From positions 1 to 58,873 of the forward strand of contig QCJQ01000006.1 of the NCBI GenBank assembly GCA_003215935.1: DNA of 58,873 nucleotides. The letters are read 5' to 3'. The notes beneath the pieces are model-generated. The model worked only from the letters and a program-made list of their open reading frames with translations. It did no database searches and had not been told where the DNA came from. Below are positions 54,543 through 58,873 of this stretch, in pieces. Each line of letters opens with the position of its first letter. The first letter of the stretch is position 1. Made by a program: the position numbers and the translations under genes. This DNA comes from Prochlorococcus sp. AG-409-D09. Its GTDB lineage: Bacteria; Cyanobacteriota; Cyanobacteriia; PCC-6307; Cyanobiaceae.

Positions 54543-55796
54543 TTGGATCGTATCAGCCAAGATAAAAAATGTGTTCTCTTTCTTTGCAACGGACACGGGG
54601 AAGATCTTATTGCTTTAAGAGTTCTTGAAGAACTTCACAAAAATAGACCTGATTTAGCTTTGGAAGTCCTTCCTTTGGTTGGTAAAGGTAAGTGTTTTGA
54701 TTTTCCAGTCTCACAAGGATGGTTAAAAAGAATTGGACCTTTGAAAGTTTTGCCTAGTGGAGGTTTTAGTAATCAAAGTTTGAAAGGTTTACTTGCAGAT
54801 ATTTTTCAAGGAATGCTTTGTTTGATTTGGAAGCAACTTAGTTATGTGCGTTCGGCGGCTTCAAATGGCAGATTAATTATTGCAGTGGGAGACTTGCTTC
54901 CACTTTTATTTGCTTGGAGTAGCAGAAGAGATTATGTCTTTATTGGTACCCCTAAAAGTGATTACACTTGGACTAGTAAACCGGATTCTTTTTTTAGTGA
55001 TTTTTATCATCGTTTGAAAGGAAGCGAATGGGATCCATGGGAAAATTTTTTTATGGCAAATTGTCGATGCAAGTTTGTCGCAGTTAGGGATAAATTAACT
55101 GCACGTGGCTTGAGAATAAATGGAGTCTCTGCAAATGCTTTAGGAAATCCTATGATGGATGGTTTTAAAATTCAGACTTGTCCAATTGAGTTGAAAAAGT
55201 ATAGGCGTTTCATTCTGCTATGTGGAACACGTATGCCAGAAGCTAAAAATAATTTTCATCGCATTTTGACGGCTGTTGAATATATTGATTTTTCAATTTC
55301 AAAATTAATTCTTGTTGCTTTAGGAGATCTACCTGATATCCAAGATGTTGAATGCTGGTTGGAGAAATTTGGATATAAACAATCTAGTTCGATTGAAAAT
55401 GGATACGGGGCAAAATCTTCCTGGAAAAAAGGTTCTACTTTGCTTTTTTTAGGGGTTGGTCAATTTAGTTGCTGGGCTCAATGGGCGGAAGTTGGCTTAG
55501 CAAATGCTGGTACAGCAACGGAGCAAATTGCTGGACTGGGAGTTCCATGTGTATCTTTGCCAGGAAAAGGTCCTCAATTTAAGTATGGATTTGCAATACG
55601 TCAGAGTAGATTATTAGGTGGTGCAGTAATTACTTGTAAGACGGCAAAAATTTTTGCGAGATCTGTTGAATCTTTGTTGTTTAACCATAAGCTTAGAAAT
55701 GAATTAGGGGCTATTGGCAAAAAAAGAATGGGTAAAAATGGAGGTAGTGCAAAAATCGCTCAGATGATTGAGATGAATTTATTTGAGGGACATTAA
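54543..55796 (+). CDS. Lipid-A-disaccharide synthase-related protein
   Basis: A TTG at 54543 gives 417 residues; a longer frame begins at 54369 but would run through the tRNA-Cys on the other strand, so I reject it. GT-B-like: LFLCNGHGEDLIALRVLEEL, LIIAVGDLLPLL, GTPKSDYTWTSKPDSF, ALGNPMMDGFKIQTCP, and LANAGTATEQIAGLGVPCVSLPGKGPQ. It resembles the cyanobacterial LpxB-related group (COG4370) rather than LpxB itself. Likely transfers a sugar to a lipid or saccharide at the cytoplasmic face of a membrane. Confidence 0.75.
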   Translation: MDRISQDKKCVLFLCNGHGEDLIALRVLEELHKNRPDLALEVLPLVGKGKCFDFPVSQGWLKRIGPLKVLPSGGFSNQSLKGLLADIFQGMLCLIWKQLSYVRSAASNGRLIIAVGDLLPLLFAWSSRRDYVFIGTPKSDYTWTSKPDSFFSDFYHRLKGSEWDPWENFFMANCRCKFVAVRDKLTARGLRINGVSANALGNPMMDGFKIQTCPIELKKYRRFILLCGTRMPEAKNNFHRILTAVEYIDFSISKLILVALGDLPDIQDVECWLEKFGYKQSSSIENGYGAKSSWKKGSTLLFLGVGQFSCWAQWAEVGLANAGTATEQIAGLGVPCVSLPGKGPQFKYGFAIRQSRLLGGAVITCKTAKIFARSVESLLFNHKLRNELGAIGKKRMGKNGGSAKIAQMIEMNLFEGH

Positions 55797-55845
55797 TACT
55801 TTATGATTTCTATAAAATCTATCCATTTACTGTTTCTTATTTTCT

Positions 55846-56112
55846 ATGCCCGCGATTGAAGATCATGATTACCTAAAGCTATGTGCTCAATTGGCATCTT
55901 GTTTAAGTATAAGTATTGCTGCTGCAAGAAGAAAAGTTGAAATGCAAGCTGCTAGAGAAGGACTTAGAGATCTTTCTTCTAGGAAATTAATTGCTAACAA
56001 TCTTTTAAACCAAGCTAAATCTGATGCTTCCTCTGAAGGATTTAATGCTTCTAGCTTTGATGAGCTTTTAAAAGCGTTAGCAGAAGAAGAAAATTTTATG
56101 ATTGAAGATTAA
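55846..56112 (+). CDS. Hypothetical protein (88 aa)
   Basis: Unknown family, probably all-helical: DYLKLCAQLASCLSISIAAA, RRKVEMQAAREGLRDLSS, RKLIANNLLNQAKSDASS and SSFDELLKALAEEENF. It resembles short cyanobacterial hypotheticals but no name comes to mind. ATG start 49 bases after the LpxB-related gene; its stop is 7 bases from the RNase D stop on the other strand. Confidence 0.6.
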   Translation: MPAIEDHDYLKLCAQLASCLSISIAAARRKVEMQAAREGLRDLSSRKLIANNLLNQAKSDASSEGFNASSFDELLKALAEEENFMIED

Positions 56113-56119
56113 AATTATT

Positions 56120-56764
56120 TTAATGTTCAAAAATATGTGAAAAGTGATTTATATCTAACGATGACATTACAGGAATACAATGGAAACAATTTTGTGCAAG
56201 ATCCCATCTATCTTCTCTCTTTAAAATCATTTCTAAATGCTCTTTTGCGGGTATGAGGAATCGAACATCATTAGCCGCATAAATTAATTGTGAATTTGAG
56301 AATTCATCTGACTTGCCCCAATCACTACTTTGTGATTGCTTATCTAATTCTATTCCCAAAAGTTCAAAAACAACTTCTTTTAATCCATGTCTTGGACTAT
56401 ATGTTCTTGCCAACTTACTTGCTACTTTTGTGCAGAATATAGAATTTACTTTAATATTAAGATTACAAGCTAGTGCTGCTACGTCAAATCTTGCAAAATG
56501 AAAAATTTTTTCAATTTCAATACTCTCCATTAAGTATTTTAGCCTTTCTGCTGATTTTTGTGATTTATTGATTTTTATGCATACAACGTTGTCATATTTA
56601 TCACATAATTGAACAAGGCAAAGTCTATCTCTACCATGAATTAATCCCATAGCTTCAGTATCAACAGCTAAAATTTCCTTATCTTTAAAGTTATTGAAGG
56701 TTACTTCATCTAAGTCTCCATCAAAAATAGCAATAGTTTTTGGATTCTTTGCATTTTTAGCCAT
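56120..56764 (-). CDS. rnd: Ribonuclease D-type 3'-5' exonuclease (short form)
   Basis: DEDDy exonuclease fold: DxE in AVDTEAMGLIHGRDRLCLVQL, the second acid in FHFARFDVAALACNL, TKVASKLARTYSPRHGLKEVV and the YxxxD site in YAANDVRFLIPAKEHLE. 214 residues with no HRDC domains, so it is the short form typical of cyanobacteria, used in trimming RNA 3' ends. ATG start. Confidence 0.88.
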   Translation of the reverse strand: MAKNAKNPKTIAIFDGDLDEVTFNNFKDKEILAVDTEAMGLIHGRDRLCLVQLCDKYDNVVCIKINKSQKSAERLKYLMESIEIEKIFHFARFDVAALACNLNIKVNSIFCTKVASKLARTYSPRHGLKEVVFELLGIELDKQSQSSDWGKSDEFSNSQLIYAANDVRFLIPAKEHLEMILKREDRWDLAQNCFHCIPVMSSLDINHFSHIFEH

Positions 56765-57002
56765 AAAGAAAAAAGAGAAAGTGAGTTTGTTTTGCTACAT
56801 TTTAGCTGTTATTACCAATCTTGAATATTTTTTAGGAAGTAAGAATTTTGTTGTTTCAACTTTCAAAGATATTTCAATTGTTTCTTTATCTCAAAAAATA
56901 TGTTATCAAAATGAAATCAAGGCTTTATAAATAAAGATATTATTTGAACACTTTAAAAAGCTTTTTAATTGCTTTTGATTATTCTGGCTTGATTTTATAG
57001 AG

Positions 57003-57560
57003 ATGCAAAACGTTTTTTCTTCAACTCTTTTGCTAACCTTCCTATTGGCAGTTGGATTGGTCTTTTTTCTGAGGGCGGCGAGTAAGGATCGAACGACAGT
57101 AATTGATGTTTTTTCACCTTTACCCCCGCTTGTTTTACTGAATGGGATAAGTGTTTGGTTGGAGGATAGAGGTTGGAAAAATGAAGGAGGAGATCCTGAT
57201 AAGCAACTCCTTCGTTTTAATGGAAATGTTGCTTCTAGTCCATTTATGGCTGTTTTCTTATCAGTTCTTGGAGGGTTAGGCTCAGGATGCTTGGGTTTAG
57301 TCTTGTCTCAATTGTTCCCTCAGTTGGGTTGGTGGCCATTATTACTTGCTTTAATTGGTTCTCCAATGGCAGGGATAATTTATAAAAAAAGATCATCTCG
57401 TATTGAATTTTTGGAACTTAAGCTATTACAAGCTGAAGAAAATCAACCAAGTGTCTTGAGGTTAAGAGCTCATCGCGATGAATTAATTGCAATGGAACTA
57501 GAACTTGCTGAGGAGCTGAAACTTAGTAGTGATGGGTCTTTATTGTCTTCACCTATTTAA
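57003..57560 (+). CDS. CCB2/CCB4-like membrane protein (cofactor assembly of complex C)
   Basis: 185 residues with one N-terminal helix (LLTFLLAVGLVFFLRAASKD) and two more (FMAVFLSVLGGLGSGCLGLVL, LLLALIGSPMAGII), a KDRTTVIDVFSPLPP segment, WLEDRGW, and a charged helical tail. The pattern recalls the DUF2930 family that groups with CCB2/CCB4, which attach the extra haem to cytochrome b6. The resemblance is from memory and only moderate. It lies 4 bases upstream of the next gene. Confidence 0.55.
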   Translation: MQNVFSSTLLLTFLLAVGLVFFLRAASKDRTTVIDVFSPLPPLVLLNGISVWLEDRGWKNEGGDPDKQLLRFNGNVASSPFMAVFLSVLGGLGSGCLGLVLSQLFPQLGWWPLLLALIGSPMAGIIYKKRSSRIEFLELKLLQAEENQPSVLRLRAHRDELIAMELELAEELKLSSDGSLLSSPI

Positions 57561-57563
57561 TAT

Positions 57564-58388
57564 ATGTTGACTAATAAGCTTATATTTATTGTTTTTTATT
57601 TATTTACGTTATCAACTTCTTTTTGGGTGACATTTTTAAAATTGTTAGATTTTGGATATTCGCAATCTTCGAGTCAATTTAGGGCGATTATTGGCGAAAG
57701 CGCCTCACGAAATCAAGACTGGATTGGCCTTGAGAAAGTGGATAACTCTATATCTATTTTATTGATGGCTGGTCATGCTGATTCTCAAGGTATTCATGGA
57801 GCTGGAACGCTTGGTGAAGCTGTCTCTATTAAAAAATTAAATCCAATGCAAACAACAATATCTGATGAACTTTTTTGGAATTTGAAGATACGTGATGAAG
57901 TAGTAAGAATTGGTAGAGAAAGAGGTATTAATATTAAATCTTATGATCCACCTCTTAGGAATATTTTAGATGAAAATCATCCAGACACTAATTGGTCAAA
58001 GGGTTATTTACATGCTCAAAAAGGTGGTTATCCTTTAGAAATTCATTTTGATGCTTATGGGAAATTTGGTCTTGGTTCTGGATTAATACCTCCACTTTTC
58101 ACTGAAATTAACAAAATAGATGAATCAATTGCAAAAACTTTTGGCCGCTATCCTTTATTATTTCGTGGTGGTTTAGGTGCACCAAAAAGACAGATTCGTA
58201 TTTTGGAAATAGGAAAATTAGAAGGAGTTTTAGAAAAAAACCTTAGGGATGTAAATACCCGTCAAAATACTATTAACTTAATTTCTGGAAGGATAGTGCA
58301 TGCTATTTTCTTAGGAATCAATCAAAATAGTTTTATTAATCCAACGCTCCGTAAGGACGACATTTTTCTTCCAGGGTTTTATCTGTAA
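57564..58388 (+). CDS. N-acetylmuramoyl-L-alanine amidase-like protein
   Basis: 274 residues; an N-terminal hydrophobic helix ([20 protein letters not shown]) probably anchors or exports it. The domain after it shows zinc-site-like motifs: [21 protein letters not shown] (GH and GE) and [10 protein letters not shown] (second histidine), the order of the Amidase_3/MurNAc-LAA fold. Canonical motifs are GHGG and SIHANA; these are changed, so activity is not certain. Its 3' end overlaps the convergent hemF by 53 bases. Confidence 0.6.
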   Translation: MLTNKLIFIVFYLFTLSTSFWVTFLKLLDFGYSQSSSQFRAIIGESASRNQDWIGLEKVDNSISILLMAGHADSQGIHGAGTLGEAVSIKKLNPMQTTISDELFWNLKIRDEVVRIGRERGINIKSYDPPLRNILDENHPDTNWSKGYLHAQKGGYPLEIHFDAYGKFGLGSGLIPPLFTEINKIDESIAKTFGRYPLLFRGGLGAPKRQIRILEIGKLEGVLEKNLRDVNTRQNTINLISGRIVHAIFLGINQNSFINPTLRKDDIFLPGFYL

Positions 58389-58873
58389 ACCAATCTTGAG
58401 GTTTAGTGAATAAATCAGTTAATAATGCTTCTCTTGAATCAGGTGCTGCCTTGAAGCCATATTCCCACCTAGCTAATGGCGGTAACGACATTAAAATTGA
58501 CTCAGTTCTGCCATTGGTTTGTAAGCCAAATATTGTTCCTCTATCCCAAACAAGATTGAATTCAGCGTATCGACCTCGACGATAAAGTTGAAAATTTCTT
58601 TGCTCATCTGTAAAACTTTGCTGCTTCCTTTTTTCAATGATTGGACCATATGCAGGTAAAAATGCTTGCCCGCAAGCTTTAGCTAGAGAAAACAACTCCT
58701 CCCAAGTTAAAGAACAAGTATTTAGTTCTTCTGATATTTTTGCTGCTGGTCCGTTTTTATCTTGCCCTTTATATAAAGTTCCTGATCCATCTTGATAATC
58801 ATAAAAAATGCCACCCACGCCTCTAGTTTCTTTGCGATGCTTTAAAAAGAAATATTCATCACACCATGGCTTG
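58336..58873 (-). CDS. hemF: Coproporphyrinogen III oxidase (oxygen-dependent), 3' part
   Basis: The frame is open to the window end (coding strand start lies beyond 58873). Visible: [66 protein letters not shown], and the end DWFTD. This is the HemF C-terminal part, which decarboxylates coproporphyrinogen III on the way to haem and chlorophyll. The stop at 58336 lies inside the end of the convergent amidase-like gene. Confidence 0.95.
   Translation of the reverse strand, partial: KPWCDEYFFLKHRKETRGVGGIFYDYQDGSGTLYKGQDKNGPAAKISEELNTCSLTWEELFSLAKACGQAFLPAYGPIIEKRKQQSFTDEQRNFQLYRRGRYAEFNLVWDRGTIFGLQTNGRTESILMSLPPLARWEYGFKAAPDSREALLTDLFTKPQDWFTDKTLEEKCRPYGALD

Overview
The window looks like the chromosome of a marine picocyanobacterium, most likely a low-GC Prochlorococcus. 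The base composition is AT-rich by eye. Photosystem I psaC, an ndhS-like NDH-1 gene and heme oxygenase next to pebA/pebB (phycoerythrobilin synthesis) show a phycobilin-making cyanobacterium, and gene order and protein size fit Prochlorococcus. I cannot name the strain from sequence alone; a low-light clade (NATL or SS120-like GC) is my best guess.

Bases 1-37300 are ordinary core genome. In order: end of mreC, mreD, an OmpR-type response regulator, lysS, smpB, ruvB, a TPR lipoprotein/secreted protein, an M20 amidohydrolase, a TPP riboswitch with thiC, transketolase, fabF, acpP, psaC, glmS, a GDP-mannose-type pyrophosphorylase, rimM, ndhS, RNase III, the RNase P RNA, tRNA-Arg(CCT), two unknown genes, glycogen phosphorylase, a NapA-type antiporter, a pheophytinase-like hydrolase, an aldose epimerase-like protein, an FMN alpha-hydroxyacid oxidase, a DUF1537 kinase-like protein, icd, ho1-pebA-pebB, a low-molecular-weight phosphatase, the panC-cmk fusion, purM, an unknown protein and an aldo/keto reductase.

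Bases 37300-54440 are accessory and still more AT-rich. The left part holds small unknown proteins, two homologous 143-residue proteins and a clear Yfr2-type small RNA. The right part is a surface-glycan locus: a carbamoyltransferase with an SxtJ-like partner, two PP-loop sugar amidotransferases around a second HisH/HisF pair, a phytanoyl-CoA dioxygenase-like protein, a PseC-type aminotransferase, an ElyC/YdcF-like protein, a formyltransferase overlapping a PseI-type nonulosonate synthase, a PseF-type CMP-sugar synthetase and a candidate glycosyltransferase. Together they suggest synthesis and transfer of a modified pseudaminic-acid-like sugar, with N-formyl and/or acetamidino groups. No PseB, PseG or PseH homologue is in view. 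Two related relics of a Rossmann-fold epimerase start flank the dioxygenase-to-PseI cassette, and the locus ends in decayed coding sequence next to tRNA-Cys(GCA), all of which points to island turnover.

Bases 54440-58873 return to core genes: tRNA-Cys, an LpxB-related protein, a small unknown, a short RNase D, a CCB2/CCB4-like membrane protein, a MurNAc-amidase-like protein and the 3' part of hemF (cut by the window end).
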